Source of the DNA: SLSG01 sp964477035
GTDB taxonomy: Bacteria > Bacteroidota > Bacteroidia > Bacteroidales > UBA7960
Direction of reading: 5' to 3'
NCBI GenBank assembly: GCA_964477035.1
Contig: CAYZCW010000001.1
Location: 124,001 to 188,000, forward strand
DNA length: 64,000 nucleotides
The notes under the pieces are model-generated. The model had not been told where the DNA came from and searched no databases. It saw only the letters and a list, made by a program, of their open reading frames with translations. Position numbers and translations under genes: made by a program. This document shows, piece by piece, positions 42,127 through 51,589 of the stretch. Positions within the stretch are counted from its first letter, which is position 1. Every line of letters starts with the position of its first letter.

Positions 42127-42134
42127 CAAATTTA
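42127..42134 (-). promoter_or_regulatory. Promoter -7 box for fba
   Basis: The minus strand reads TAAATTTG, an exact TAnnTTTG, 42 nt before the fba ATG. It diverges from the box at 42163-42170. Confidence 0.6.
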
Positions 42135-42162
42135 ATAAATTAATCCCATTGTTAAAATGGGC

Positions 42163-42170
42163 TATCTTTG
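42163..42170 (+). promoter_or_regulatory. Promoter -7 box for the coiled-coil lipoprotein gene
   Basis: TATCTTTG fits TAnnTTTG exactly, 22 nt before the ATG at 42193. This rejects the in-frame start at 42157. Confidence 0.6.
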
Positions 42171-42192
42171 TTTCAAACAATACCCCAAGGGC

Positions 42193-43059
42193 ATGCACAG
42201 GATTATGTGGTTTTTGATGGTGCTTTTCCTGGCGGCCGGATGCCGGCAGAAAGAAGCACAGGAACAGGAATTGCAGCGGCTTCAGCAGGAGAACCTTCAG
42301 CTTCAGGAGGCCTTGTCGGACAGGGAGGAAGCCCTCGGGCGGTTTTTCACCACCCTGAACCAGATAGAGGACAATCTGGAGGCCATCCGGGAAAGGGAAA
42401 ACCTGATCACCCGGCGTGCGGCAGAAAGCCTGGAGGGACAGCAGGACCAGGCGGGCCAGATAAGGGAAGACATTTTGCGGATCGGGGAGTTGATGCGCCA
42501 AAACCGGGTGCTTATCGACCGCCTGAACCGGGATCTGAGTGTCTCCAGCCTGAACCTGCAGGAAGCCGGGCGAACGGTCGAACGGCTGACCCGGGTTATC
42601 GGCGACAAGGAGTTGGAAATCCAGGTTCTGCGCGAAGAAATGGCCAGGATGAGCCAGGAGGTCGACGGACTGGTCGCGGCCATGGATACCCTGGCAGACA
42701 GGGAGCGGGAGAAGGCGCAGCTCATCGAGGAACAAACCCGGGCCCTGAATACGGCCTGGTTCCTTGTGGGTTCCCGGCAGCAGCTTCTGGAACGGGACGT
42801 CATCATACGGGAAGGAGGGTTTCTGGGGATCGGCCGCACCACCCGCCTCAAGCCCGGATTTGACAAGGAAGGGTTTACCCGCCTCGACCTGACCCGCACC
42901 ACCCGCATCATGCTGCCCCGTGAAGAGGTCAGCCTGCTCAGCCTGCACCCGGAAGGAAGCTGGGCTGTCGAAACGAAAGACGGACAAGCCGTTCTGGTGA
43001 TCACCGACCCGGAATCATTCTGGTCGGCTACCCGCTACCTGGTGGTGGAGACCCGGTAG
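42193..43059 (+). CDS. Coiled-coil lipoprotein, function unknown
   Basis: A 288-residue protein with a lipoprotein signal (WFLMVLFLAAGC) and then a long coiled coil of roughly residues 20-190, rich in Q, E and R with LQRLQQENLQLQEAL-type heptads. A compact C-terminal domain of about 90 residues holds GGFLGIGRTTRLKPGFDKEGFTRLD and repeated short strands. Relatives are hypothetical proteins of Bacteroidota; I know no function. It could link the outer membrane to another partner through the coiled coil. Confidence 0.8.
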   Translation: MHRIMWFLMVLFLAAGCRQKEAQEQELQRLQQENLQLQEALSDREEALGRFFTTLNQIEDNLEAIRERENLITRRAAESLEGQQDQAGQIREDILRIGELMRQNRVLIDRLNRDLSVSSLNLQEAGRTVERLTRVIGDKELEIQVLREEMARMSQEVDGLVAAMDTLADREREKAQLIEEQTRALNTAWFLVGSRQQLLERDVIIREGGFLGIGRTTRLKPGFDKEGFTRLDLTRTTRIMLPREEVSLLSLHPEGSWAVETKDGQAVLVITDPESFWSATRYLVVETR

Positions 43060-43149
43060 GAGACCCTTTTCTGGTGGCCGGAGCCGGCCCCGGGTTCATT
43101 CCCCGCGGGACAATGCCCACGGCAGGCCCCGATTGTTTAAAAATGTATG

Positions 43150-43157
43150 TATTTTTG
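43150..43157 (+). promoter_or_regulatory. Promoter -7 box for asnS
   Basis: TATTTTTG fits TAnnTTTG exactly, 47 nt before the ATG at 43205. Confidence 0.55.
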
Positions 43158-43204
43158 CAGGCGGAAGACCCTTCTGAAAGGGCTTCGGCAACCCATTATC
43201 TTGT

Positions 43205-44623
43205 ATGGACAGTATGGACCAATTGAAAAGAAGGCGGGTGGCAGACCTGCTCAAAGGAGACACCGGGGCGCTGATCGGCACCCGGGTCAATGTTAAAGGC
43301 TGGGTCAGGACCAAACGGGGCAACAGGAATGTGGCTTTCATTGCCCTGAACGATGGCTCCATCATCCACAACATACAGGTGGTGGTGGATGTGCCGTCTT
43401 TTGGAAACGAGGGTTTGCTGCGGCAGGTCACTACCGGGGCCTGCATTTCGGTCGACGGCACCCTGGTCGAATCAAAAGGGCAGGGGCAGCCGGTCGAGAT
43501 CCAGGCAGGGACCATCCACCTTTACGGCGGGGCCGATCCGGATAAATATCCCCTGCAGAAGAAGGGACATTCCCTGGAGTTTTTAAGGGAAATCGCCCAC
43601 CTGAGGCCCCGCACCAATACCTTTGGAGCCATCCTGCGCCTGCGTCACGCATTGTCTTTTGCCATCCACAAGTTTTATAACGACCGGGGCTTCTATTACC
43701 TTCATACCCCGATCATCACCGGTTCCGATGCGGAAGGGGCCGGCGCCATGTTCCGGGTGACGACCCTTGACCTGGACAATTTGCCCCGCCGGGAAGACGG
43801 CCGGGTGGATTATTCCAGGGATTTTTTCGGCAAGGAAACCAACCTGACGGTTTCCGGGCAGCTGGAGGGCGAACTGGGCGCCCTGGCGCTGTCCAGCGTG
43901 TACACGTTCGGCCCCACCTTCCGGGCCGAGAATTCCAACACCACCCGCCACCTTTCCGAGTTCTGGATGATAGAGCCCGAGATGGCCTTTTACGACATCC
44001 ATGACAATATGGACCTGGCCGAGGATTTTCTTAAATACCTGATCACCTATGTGCTGAAGCACTGTCCGGACGACCTGGAATTCCTGCAGAAAATGTACGA
44101 TGCGGAGCTGACTGAGCGTTTGCGCTTTGTGGTTGACAACCAGTTCGAGCGCCTGACCTACACGGAGGCCATCGACATCCTCATGGCCTCGGGACACCCA
44201 TTTGAGTTTCCTGTCAAATGGGGCGTGGACCTGCAGTCGGAGCACGAGCGCTACCTGGTGGAGAAGCATTTCAAAAAGCCGGTGATCCTGACGGACTATC
44301 CGCGCGATATCAAGGCTTTCTACATGAAGCTGAACGATGACGGAAAAACCGTGCGGGCCATGGATGTGCTGTTCCCGAAAATCGGGGAGATCATCGGTGG
44401 CTCCCAGAGGGAAGAAAACCACGACAAACTCCTGGGGCGCGTGCGGGAAATGAAGATCCACGAAAAGGATGTTTGGTGGTATTTGGAAACCAGGCTGTTT
44501 GGTACGGCGCCCCACAGCGGATTCGGTCTGGGTTTTGAGCGCCTGATGCTGTTCATATCGGGCATGGGAAACATCCGCGATGTCATCCCCTTTCCCCGGA
44601 CACCCCAAAACGCAGAATTTTGA
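43205..44623 (+). CDS. asnS: Asparaginyl-tRNA synthetase
   Basis: Charges tRNA-Asn. The 472-residue class II enzyme has an N-terminal OB-fold anticodon-binding domain (GTRVNVKGWVRTKRGNRNVAF) and the catalytic core with ITGSDAEGAGAMF, GPTFRAENSNTTRHLSEFWMIEPEM and GLGFERLMLFISGM. Asn rather than Asp specificity rests on the overall AsnRS match. An ATG at 43214 is possible but less favoured. Confidence 0.95.
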   Translation: MDSMDQLKRRRVADLLKGDTGALIGTRVNVKGWVRTKRGNRNVAFIALNDGSIIHNIQVVVDVPSFGNEGLLRQVTTGACISVDGTLVESKGQGQPVEIQAGTIHLYGGADPDKYPLQKKGHSLEFLREIAHLRPRTNTFGAILRLRHALSFAIHKFYNDRGFYYLHTPIITGSDAEGAGAMFRVTTLDLDNLPRREDGRVDYSRDFFGKETNLTVSGQLEGELGALALSSVYTFGPTFRAENSNTTRHLSEFWMIEPEMAFYDIHDNMDLAEDFLKYLITYVLKHCPDDLEFLQKMYDAELTERLRFVVDNQFERLTYTEAIDILMASGHPFEFPVKWGVDLQSEHERYLVEKHFKKPVILTDYPRDIKAFYMKLNDDGKTVRAMDVLFPKIGEIIGGSQREENHDKLLGRVREMKIHEKDVWWYLETRLFGTAPHSGFGLGFERLMLFISGMGNIRDVIPFPRTPQNAEF

Positions 44624-44726
44624 AAGCCCCGGCTTACAGAATAAAAAAAAATGCCTAATTTGGCGATCGGATGGCCCGGCTTTACGGGTTTATTCGTTCT
44701 GTAAACCAGTGTGTTAAAAACATATC

Positions 44727-46220
44727 ATGCTCAAACAGAGACTCCAGCAGAAACTGATGCAGAAGCTGTCTCCCCAGCAGATTCAGCTCATGAAACTGTT
44801 GCAGGTCCCCACGCTGCTGCTTGAGCAACGGATCAAACAGGAAATAGAGGAAAACCCGGCCCTGGAGGAAGGCCTGGATGAACCCTCCGAGCTTGACAAC
44901 CAACAGGACGAGGAATTTGATGCCTTTGGGGATGAAGAAGGGGACAAGGAGCCGGATACCCCGGAGACCGATCCGGACGACGAATTTGACCTGAGTGATT
45001 ACCTGGACGAGGATGATATCCCCGCCTACCGCCTCAATGCCAATAATATCAGTTCGGACGACGAGCACAAGGACATCCCCTTCGCCTCCGGGGCCAGCTT
45101 CCAGGAACACCTGCATGCCCAGCTGGGGTTGCGTTCGCTGACCGAGAGGCAGGTGTTGATCTGCCAGCACATCATTGGCAACATCGATGAATCCGGGTAC
45201 CTGCAGAGGGACATCCACGCCCTGATCGACGACCTGGCCTTTTCCCTGAACATCGAATCCAGCTTCAAGGAGGTCCTCCAGCTGATCCGGGTTATTCAGG
45301 AATTTGATCCCCCGGGGGTCGGAGCCCGTGACCTGCAGGAATGCCTGCTGTTGCAACTGCGCCGCAAGGTGCCCCAGACGCAAGCCATCCGGGATGCCAC
45401 CCTGTTGCTAGAAAAAAACTTCAATGATTTTACCCGGAAACATTACGAGAAGATCCGTAAAAAGCACAATTTTTCCGAGGCGCAACTCAAGGATGCCATC
45501 GACGAGATCCTGAAACTGAATCCAAAACCGGGGGGGTCCCTGCAGGATGCCGGACGGTCTTCCCAGTACATCGTTCCGGACTTCATCGTCACCAATTACG
45601 GGGGAGAGCTTGAGCTGACACTGAACTCCCGGAATGCACCAGACCTTCGGATCAACCGCACCTATTCGGAAATGCTTGAAGCCATGGCCGAAAGCAAAGG
45701 CAAGGCGGATGCCCGGCAGAAGGAAGCCATGACCTTCGTCAAGCAAAAACTGGACAGCGCCAAATGGTTTATCGATGCCATCAGGCAGAGGCAAAACACC
45801 TTGATGGTCACCATGGAAGCCATCATGACCTACCAGAAGGACTACTTCCTCACCGGAGATGAAACCACCCTGAAGCCAATGATACTGAAAGATATTGCGG
45901 AGGTGGTCCAGCTCGACATCTCCACGATCTCCCGGGTGGCGAACAGCAAGTATGTGCAGACCCCGTTCGGCACTTTCCTGCTGAAGACCTTCTTTTCCGA
46001 GTCCATGCAAACCGACTCCGGAGAGGAGGTGTCCACCCGGGAGGTTAAGAAAATCCTGCAGGATTGCATCGAGGCCGAAGACAAATCCAAACCCCTGACC
46101 GACGATGAGTTGGCCGTCATTCTCAAAGAAAAGGGCTACAATATTGCCAGGCGCACCGTCGCCAAATACCGCGAGCAACTGGATATTCCCGTTGCCCGGC
46201 TAAGAAAGGAGCTTACCTGA
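44727..46220 (+). CDS. rpoN: RNA polymerase sigma-54 factor
   Basis: Sigma-54 directs transcription that needs AAA+ activators. The 497-residue chain begins with the Gln/Leu-rich region I (QQKLMQKLSPQQIQLMKLLQVP) that contacts activators, then an acidic region II (about residues 50-110). The core-binding region follows, then the helix-turn-helix and the C-terminal RpoN box ARRTVAKYRE. The stop is 1 nt before the next gene. Confidence 0.95.
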   Translation: MLKQRLQQKLMQKLSPQQIQLMKLLQVPTLLLEQRIKQEIEENPALEEGLDEPSELDNQQDEEFDAFGDEEGDKEPDTPETDPDDEFDLSDYLDEDDIPAYRLNANNISSDDEHKDIPFASGASFQEHLHAQLGLRSLTERQVLICQHIIGNIDESGYLQRDIHALIDDLAFSLNIESSFKEVLQLIRVIQEFDPPGVGARDLQECLLLQLRRKVPQTQAIRDATLLLEKNFNDFTRKHYEKIRKKHNFSEAQLKDAIDEILKLNPKPGGSLQDAGRSSQYIVPDFIVTNYGGELELTLNSRNAPDLRINRTYSEMLEAMAESKGKADARQKEAMTFVKQKLDSAKWFIDAIRQRQNTLMVTMEAIMTYQKDYFLTGDETTLKPMILKDIAEVVQLDISTISRVANSKYVQTPFGTFLLKTFFSESMQTDSGEEVSTREVKKILQDCIEAEDKSKPLTDDELAVILKEKGYNIARRTVAKYREQLDIPVARLRKELT

Positions 46221-46221
46221 G

Positions 46222-46845
46222 ATGAAGGCTGAAGTCGTGGTGGCCCGCTTCCTTTCGGTGGCCTTTCACCCCCTGGTGATGCCGTGCCTGGGCCTGCTGC
46301 TGCTGTTCCAGATGGACACCTACATCAGCCATGCAATCCCCGGGCCTGCCAAACGTTTCCTGCTGGCTGTCGTGTTCATCAATACCGCCCTGGCCCCCGC
46401 CCTGGCCATCGCCTTGCTGCAGCGCACCGGCATCATCAGCAATGTACTGCTCAGTGAACGGAGCGAACGCATGTTCCCGCTGCTGATGGCCTCCCTGTTC
46501 TATGTCCTGACCTATTACCTGCTTCGGCAGGTCACCCTGCCCCCGATCATCTATTACTACATCATGGGGGCCACCCTCATGGTATTGCTTTGCCTGGTCA
46601 TCACCTTTCGCTGGAAGATCAGCATTCACATGACCTCCATGGGGGGGTTCAGCGGGTTTTTGATCGCCACCTCCCTGTTCCTGCGGACAGATATTTCGGG
46701 CCTGATCATCCTGGGTTTCATCCTGGCCGGTCTGGTCGGGTCTGCCCGCCTCAGGCTGAATGCCCATACTCCGGCACAGGTCTATGCCGGCTACCTGCTG
46801 GGCCTGGCCGTGATGCTGGGACTCTTTCTATACCTGAGGGTGTGA
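46222..46845 (+). CDS. PAP2-like integral membrane protein
   Basis: A 207-residue polytopic protein with six hydrophobic spans. The end SARLRLNAHTPAQVYAGYLLG resembles the C-terminal phosphatase motif SR-x5-H of PAP2 proteins. The upstream KxxxxxRP and the central PSGH motifs are not clear, and HMTSMGGFSGF occupies the middle position. It may be a degenerate or divergent family member rather than an active phosphatase. It begins 1 nt after rpoN and is probably translationally coupled. Confidence 0.7.
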   Translation: MKAEVVVARFLSVAFHPLVMPCLGLLLLFQMDTYISHAIPGPAKRFLLAVVFINTALAPALAIALLQRTGIISNVLLSERSERMFPLLMASLFYVLTYYLLRQVTLPPIIYYYIMGATLMVLLCLVITFRWKISIHMTSMGGFSGFLIATSLFLRTDISGLIILGFILAGLVGSARLRLNAHTPAQVYAGYLLGLAVMLGLFLYLRV

Positions 46846-46887
46846 AAGCCCCGGACAGGGGAATGAAAACAGTCCGGCGGGCCGGGA

Positions 46888-47553
46888 TCAATAGAGCCGG
46901 ATGCTGACGCCCAGGGAGAGTGGCCGCATGGCCGACTCCTGCGGGCCTTCGAAGACCGGCCCGGGCGACCAGCCAAGGGACAGGCCGTAACGGCCCCAGC
47001 CTGCCCGAAGGCTGTATTGCCAGGTCCACCGGCTGATGCCTCCGAGCCTGTGCTCCTTGATCCTGACCACCTGTCCCGGGGCTCCGTAATGGAGTCCCGG
47101 TCCCTCAAATTTGGTATGGGCATTGACCAACCACTTTGCCGACAGTCCCGCAGACAGACGGAACCCCTGTCCTGCGCGCCCGGAACGGATCCGGACCTCC
47201 AGCGGGAGGCCGAGATAGTTCAGGCTGATCTTGTTGTGGTCGTAAGGTCCGGTAATGGGCTGGAACCCATTCTTCCGGTAAAGGTGGCCGGAATAGAGGT
47301 TGTGGCCGAAGAATCCAAGTCCGACGGCCAGGCTGAAGGGGGACATGCCCAGCGGTTCGTCGTGCATCATCCGGATGGATACCCCCCGGTTCAGGTTTCC
47401 GGTTTCCATGCCTTCGGGAAGGCCCCGCCAGTGGTCCGTAAACACCTCCACCAGCAGGCGGTCGGCCGGGCGCATGCGCAGCCGTTGCTGTCCGCAGGCA
47501 GGACGGACGGACAGCAGGCAGAGCAAGGCCGGAATCCACCACAGGTGCTTCAT
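46888..47553 (-). CDS. Outer membrane beta-barrel protein, small
   Basis: A 221-residue secreted protein with a signal peptide (MKHLWWIPALLCLLS, ending ACGQ) and alternating hydrophobic strands ending in an aromatic residue (GVSIRLY). Strands include FSLAVGLGFFGHNLY and GFRLSAGLSAKWLV, typical of outer-membrane 8-stranded barrels. Function unknown. It converges on the PAP2-like gene. Confidence 0.72.
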   Translation of the reverse strand: MKHLWWIPALLCLLSVRPACGQQRLRMRPADRLLVEVFTDHWRGLPEGMETGNLNRGVSIRMMHDEPLGMSPFSLAVGLGFFGHNLYSGHLYRKNGFQPITGPYDHNKISLNYLGLPLEVRIRSGRAGQGFRLSAGLSAKWLVNAHTKFEGPGLHYGAPGQVVRIKEHRLGGISRWTWQYSLRAGWGRYGLSLGWSPGPVFEGPQESAMRPLSLGVSIRLY

Positions 47554-47576
47554 GCCTAAGGATTTACATCAGGCGG

Positions 47577-48539
47577 TCAGGGCCGCTTCTTTTCCGCCTC
47601 CAGGACATGCTTTTCGAATGAGGCCCAGTGGGGCATGGCCACGCCGTGACGCTTGCCATCGTGAAGCACATCCAGGTATTGTTTCTTCAGTTCATCGAAG
47701 CCATGCTTCATGTGTCCCTCCATCACTTCCAGCATCTCTTCCGAATAGGACCTTTTGAGCAGGGGCATCAGCAGGAAGCGGGGCAGGTAAAACAGGTTGG
47801 CGGGGAAAAACCGTCCGGGATTCACGCCCCTGGCCCGGCAAACACTGTAACCCTCCCTGATGGCCAGGGCCGCCTGCCGCATCAGGGCCTTGTTCTCTCC
47901 GAAAAGCCTGGCGCTGCCGGCTTTGCATACGGCCCCGAAGTTGCCCGCAGGCCAGATGTATTGCACCTGGAGCCAGTCCTTGATCCGGGCATTCACCCTG
48001 GGGCGCATCCCGGCCTTGCCCAGGATGTCGACCGTGTCTTTCAGCCGCTGGCTCATCTTGCCATCCGGTTCTCCCAGGACCGTCCCCCCGCTTTTGAACA
48101 GCAGGGCATTGACCCCGTTGTCCGTTCGTCCGCCCCCGGCCATGGCCGGGAAACCGAAGAAAAACCTCCCCGCCGGGAGCTGTTTTTTGATCATCCCGAA
48201 TTCGTTCCACAGGTGGCCCAAAAAGAGGATGTGGGCATTGCCTGAATGTTTTGCCACATAGGGCAGGATGTCGTTCAGCTGGAAGTTTTTGACCGCGATG
48301 ATGATCAGGTCATAGGGTTGGGCCGGGTCCAGGCGGTCGACCGTCCGGGGCCGGAATACCGTCTTGACAAACTCTTTTTTCTTGCCCCGCATGTCGGTGC
48401 AGTTGATGGTCACGCCCGAATGGCTGTAGCGCACATACCGTTGTTTGCGCACCAGCAGGCTCACATCGAAACCTGCCTCCGACATCTGCCAGGCATAGGT
48501 GGTGCCGATGACTCCGGCGCCGAAAACCAGTATCTTCAT
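47577..48539 (-). CDS. Ketopantoate reductase-like protein (ApbA/PanE family)
   Basis: A 320-residue NADPH oxidoreductase-like protein. The N-terminal Rossmann motif is KILVFGAGVIGTTYAWQMSEAGFDVSLL, and the VKNFQLNDIL and FPAMAGGG segments fit PanE. The expected catalytic Lys/Glu region reads RIKDWLQVQYIWPAGNF, off the canonical sequence, so the substrate may not be ketopantoate. It follows the small barrel gene at 23 nt on the same strand. Confidence 0.78.
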   Translation of the reverse strand: MKILVFGAGVIGTTYAWQMSEAGFDVSLLVRKQRYVRYSHSGVTINCTDMRGKKKEFVKTVFRPRTVDRLDPAQPYDLIIIAVKNFQLNDILPYVAKHSGNAHILFLGHLWNEFGMIKKQLPAGRFFFGFPAMAGGGRTDNGVNALLFKSGGTVLGEPDGKMSQRLKDTVDILGKAGMRPRVNARIKDWLQVQYIWPAGNFGAVCKAGSARLFGENKALMRQAALAIREGYSVCRARGVNPGRFFPANLFYLPRFLLMPLLKRSYSEEMLEVMEGHMKHGFDELKKQYLDVLHDGKRHGVAMPHWASFEKHVLEAEKKRP

Positions 48540-48710
48540 AGGGTATTGTTCATCAATTTTTATTTATCGTCGGATGGGTCTTTCCTCCACCCATTCAGGG
48601 TTGCCGGGCGGGATCCACCCGCCGCTCAGGCTCCTGTTCCCAAATTTAGGAACACTTATTCAATCCCTGACAATTTTTTTTAAGAAGATGGGTTCCCGTC
48701 CGGGTTTTAT

Positions 48711-48718
48711 TAATTTTG
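48711..48718 (+). promoter_or_regulatory. Promoter -7 box for recG
   Basis: TAATTTTG fits TAnnTTTG exactly, 20 nt before the chosen recG ATG; it excludes the longer frame from 48499. Confidence 0.6.
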
Positions 48719-48738
48719 GGCAAACCCAATCCGAGCCG

Positions 48739-50844
48739 ATGAGCGGGCAGTTCCTGGATACACCGATAGAATTCCTGAAGGGTGTCGGACCCAAGAGGGC
48801 GGCTTTGCTCAGGGAAGAGGCGGGCATCTCGACCTTCGGCGACCTGCTTGAGCATTACCCGTTTCGCTATATCGACCGCAGCCGGTTCTATAAGATCTCC
48901 GAAATACGGGACGACATGCCTTATGTGCAGATCCGGGGAACCATTTCCGGCATCCAGCTTCACGGGCCACGCCGCACCACCCGGATGACCGCCTTGCTCA
49001 GCGATGATACAGGAAGCCTTGAGCTGGTATGGTTCAGGGGTTTCAGGTGGCTGAAGGACCGGTTCAAGCCGGGGGAGGAGTACATCGTTTTTGGAAAACC
49101 GGCCCTTTTCGGGCGCAGGTACAACATGGCCCACCCCGAGGTGGAGCCTGTCACACCGGGAGCCCTGAGCCAGGGCCCGGCCATGCAGGCCGTTTACAAT
49201 TCCACCGAAAAGCTGCGCCTTCATGGCCTGGACAGCCGGGGTACGGGACGCTTGCTGCGCACCCTTTTGCCGCAGGCCCTGCCCCATATCCGCGAGACCC
49301 TTCCGGACCCCATCCTGGAGGCGCTCCGGCTCCCGTCGAGGAAGCAAACCCTGTCCGACATCCATTTTCCCTCCGACGCCCTTTCGCTGAAGAAAGCCAG
49401 GGCCCGGCTGAAATTCGAGGAATTGTTTTTTATTCAGCTGAACCTGTTGCGCACCCGGCAGGTCCGCATGGAGAAAGCGGGCGGGCATGTGTTTGCCCGT
49501 ATCGGAGCGTATTTCAACGGTTTTTATCACCAATGCCTTCGTTTCGAACTGACGGCCGCCCAGAAACGGGTGGTCCGGGAAATCCGTACAGACACCCTGT
49601 CCGGCAAACAAATGAACCGGCTTCTGCAGGGAGACGTGGGAAGCGGCAAGACCGTGGTGGCCGTCATGAGCATGTTGATGGCCCTGGACAACGGTTTTCA
49701 GGCCTGCCTGATGGCCCCGACCGAGATCCTGGCTTTCCAGCATTATGAATCGGTGTCGGCCATGCTGGGCAAACTGGATGTCCGGGTCGGGCTGCTGACC
49801 GGCTCCACCCGTGCGGCCCGCCGAAAACAGCTGCTTCAGGAACTCAGCGAGGGGCAGGTACAGATCATCATCGGGACCCACGCGCTGATTGAGGAGGTGG
49901 TCCGGTTCGAACGCCTGGGGCTGGTGGTGATCGATGAACAACACCGCTTCGGGGTGGCCCAAAGGGCCCGGTTGTGGTCCAAAAGCCCGGTGCCGCCCCA
50001 TGTGCTGGTCATGACCGCAACACCCATTCCCCGCACCCTGGCCATGACCCTGTTCGGCGACCTGGATGTGTCGGTCATTGATGAATTGCCTCCGGGCCGC
50101 AAACCCATACGCACCGTGCATCAGTACGACAGCAACCGCCTGAAGGTTTTCGGATTCATGCGGGAACAGATTCGCCAGGGCCGTCAGGTCTATGTGGTGT
50201 ATCCCCTCATACAGGAGTCCGAATCGCTCGACCTGAAGGACCTGTCCGATGGCTATGAAAGCATCGTCAGGGAGTTCCCCCCGCCCGGATACGGGGTGAG
50301 CATCGTCCATGGAAAAATGAAACCGGCCGATAAGGATTTTGAGATGCAGCGCTTTGTGAAGGGGCAAACCCAGATCATGGTGGCCACCACGGTCATCGAG
50401 GTGGGCATCGACGTGCCCAATGCCAGCGTGATGGTGATCGAGAGCGCCGAGCGCTTTGGCCTGTCTCAGCTTCACCAGCTGCGCGGCCGGGTGGGAAGGG
50501 GGGCGGAGCAGAGCTACTGCATCCTGATGACCAAAGACGGGCTGGCCGGGGATGCGCGCAAGCGGATCGAGGGACTGGTGTCGACAAACGATGGATTCGA
50601 GATCGCGGAAATGGATTTGCAGCTCAGGGGTCCCGGCGATATTCAGGGGACCCAGCAAAGCGGCCTGCCCGACCTGAAAGTGGCCGACCTGACGCAGGAT
50701 GAGGCATTGCTGAAAATGGCCAGGCAGCAAGCAAGGGACCTGCTGGCAAAAGATCCCGCCTTGTCTGCCCCGGAAAACCGTCTGCTGCTGCGCCGGCTGA
50801 AAACCCTCTTCCCTGACCGGGTTCTGTGGGGGCGCATCAGCTGA
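48739..50844 (+). CDS. recG: ATP-dependent DNA helicase RecG
   Basis: RecG remodels stalled forks and Holliday junctions. The 701-residue enzyme has a wedge OB-fold domain in its first third (VQIRGTISGIQLHGPR), the P-loop LLQGDVGSGKTVVA, the Walker B VVIDEQHRFG, and the TRG motif region near the C-terminus with LRGRVGRGAEQSYC and RGPGDIQGTQQSGLP. The start at 48739 gives the conventional N-terminus LDTPIEFLKGVGPKRA. Confidence 0.95.
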   Translation: MSGQFLDTPIEFLKGVGPKRAALLREEAGISTFGDLLEHYPFRYIDRSRFYKISEIRDDMPYVQIRGTISGIQLHGPRRTTRMTALLSDDTGSLELVWFRGFRWLKDRFKPGEEYIVFGKPALFGRRYNMAHPEVEPVTPGALSQGPAMQAVYNSTEKLRLHGLDSRGTGRLLRTLLPQALPHIRETLPDPILEALRLPSRKQTLSDIHFPSDALSLKKARARLKFEELFFIQLNLLRTRQVRMEKAGGHVFARIGAYFNGFYHQCLRFELTAAQKRVVREIRTDTLSGKQMNRLLQGDVGSGKTVVAVMSMLMALDNGFQACLMAPTEILAFQHYESVSAMLGKLDVRVGLLTGSTRAARRKQLLQELSEGQVQIIIGTHALIEEVVRFERLGLVVIDEQHRFGVAQRARLWSKSPVPPHVLVMTATPIPRTLAMTLFGDLDVSVIDELPPGRKPIRTVHQYDSNRLKVFGFMREQIRQGRQVYVVYPLIQESESLDLKDLSDGYESIVREFPPPGYGVSIVHGKMKPADKDFEMQRFVKGQTQIMVATTVIEVGIDVPNASVMVIESAERFGLSQLHQLRGRVGRGAEQSYCILMTKDGLAGDARKRIEGLVSTNDGFEIAEMDLQLRGPGDIQGTQQSGLPDLKVADLTQDEALLKMARQQARDLLAKDPALSAPENRLLLRRLKTLFPDRVLWGRIS

Positions 50845-50853
50845 GGCCGCTGA

Positions 50854-50889
50854 TAAAAAAAGCGGCCGTCCCGGACTCCCGGGACGGCC
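50854..50889 (-). terminator. Terminator between recG and tonB
   Basis: GGCCGTCCCGG (50864-50874) pairs perfectly with CCGGGACGGCC (50879-50889) across ACTC. The A run at 50854-50861 becomes a T run on the minus strand, so it is oriented to end the tonB transcript; it also lies 10 nt after the recG stop. Confidence 0.85.
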
Positions 50890-50914
50890 ATTGCATATTT
50901 TGCCTTATGACTGC

Positions 50915-51589
50915 TTAGTTCAGGACGAAGCGGATGGGCATGTTGAACTGTACCCTCACGGCCTGGCCCCTTTGACGGCCCGGCTCCCAGCGTGGCATGT
51001 TGCGGACCACCCGGACGGCTTCCTCGTCGCAGCCGCCGCCGATGCCGCGAAGCACCCTGACGTCGGTGACGCTGCCATCGCGCTCTACCACGAAGGTGAC
51101 GAACACGGTACCCTGTATGCCGGCCTCACGGGCCATCTGCGGGTAGCGGAGGTTGTCCTGCAGGTAGCGGATCCTGGCTTCCTCCCCGCCGGGGAAGGCC
51201 GGCTGGTCTTCCACCACGGTAAAGATGACGTCTTCGGCGATCTCCTCTTCCTCTACGATGATGGGGGTAAATTCCTGGACCTCAGTAAATACGGTGGCTT
51301 CTACGTCGATGGTGAACTCTTCTTCAATTTCCACGTCATCATCCACAATGACCAGCTCCATGGAGGGTTCCGGTGGCGGGGGTGGCGGGGGTTGTTCCTG
51401 GCGGGTGATCGGGATCTCCTCTTCCTCGATGAAGTCCATTTCGAGGGTGCCCAGGTCGAACTCCGGGCGCTCGTACTGTTTCCATTCAAAGGCGAACAGG
51501 ACACCAACGAGCGCAATGGCAATCCCTATTTGCAGGAAGATGCGCTTTTTGTTTTCCAGGTCCGCTTTTGGGGTCTTTTTTGCTTCCAT
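50915..51589 (-). CDS. tonB: TonB-family energy transducer
   Basis: A 224-residue protein with one N-terminal membrane span (IGIAIALVGVLFAFEW), a short proline run (PPPPPPPEP), a strongly acidic linker with repeated Asp and Glu residues, and the C-terminal TonB domain (GTVFVTFVVERDGSVTDVRVLRGIGGGCDEEAVRVVRNMPRWEPGRQRG). It would couple the proton motive force to outer membrane receptors. No exbB or exbD lies nearby. Confidence 0.92.
   Translation of the reverse strand: MEAKKTPKADLENKKRIFLQIGIAIALVGVLFAFEWKQYERPEFDLGTLEMDFIEEEEIPITRQEQPPPPPPPEPSMELVIVDDDVEIEEEFTIDVEATVFTEVQEFTPIIVEEEEIAEDVIFTVVEDQPAFPGGEEARIRYLQDNLRYPQMAREAGIQGTVFVTFVVERDGSVTDVRVLRGIGGGCDEEAVRVVRNMPRWEPGRQRGQAVRVQFNMPIRFVLN

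Noticed and set aside
42085..42987. N-terminal extension of fba to 660 residues
   Set aside because: It runs through the divergent promoter region and antisense to the lipoprotein gene; aldolases begin at the ATG at 42084.
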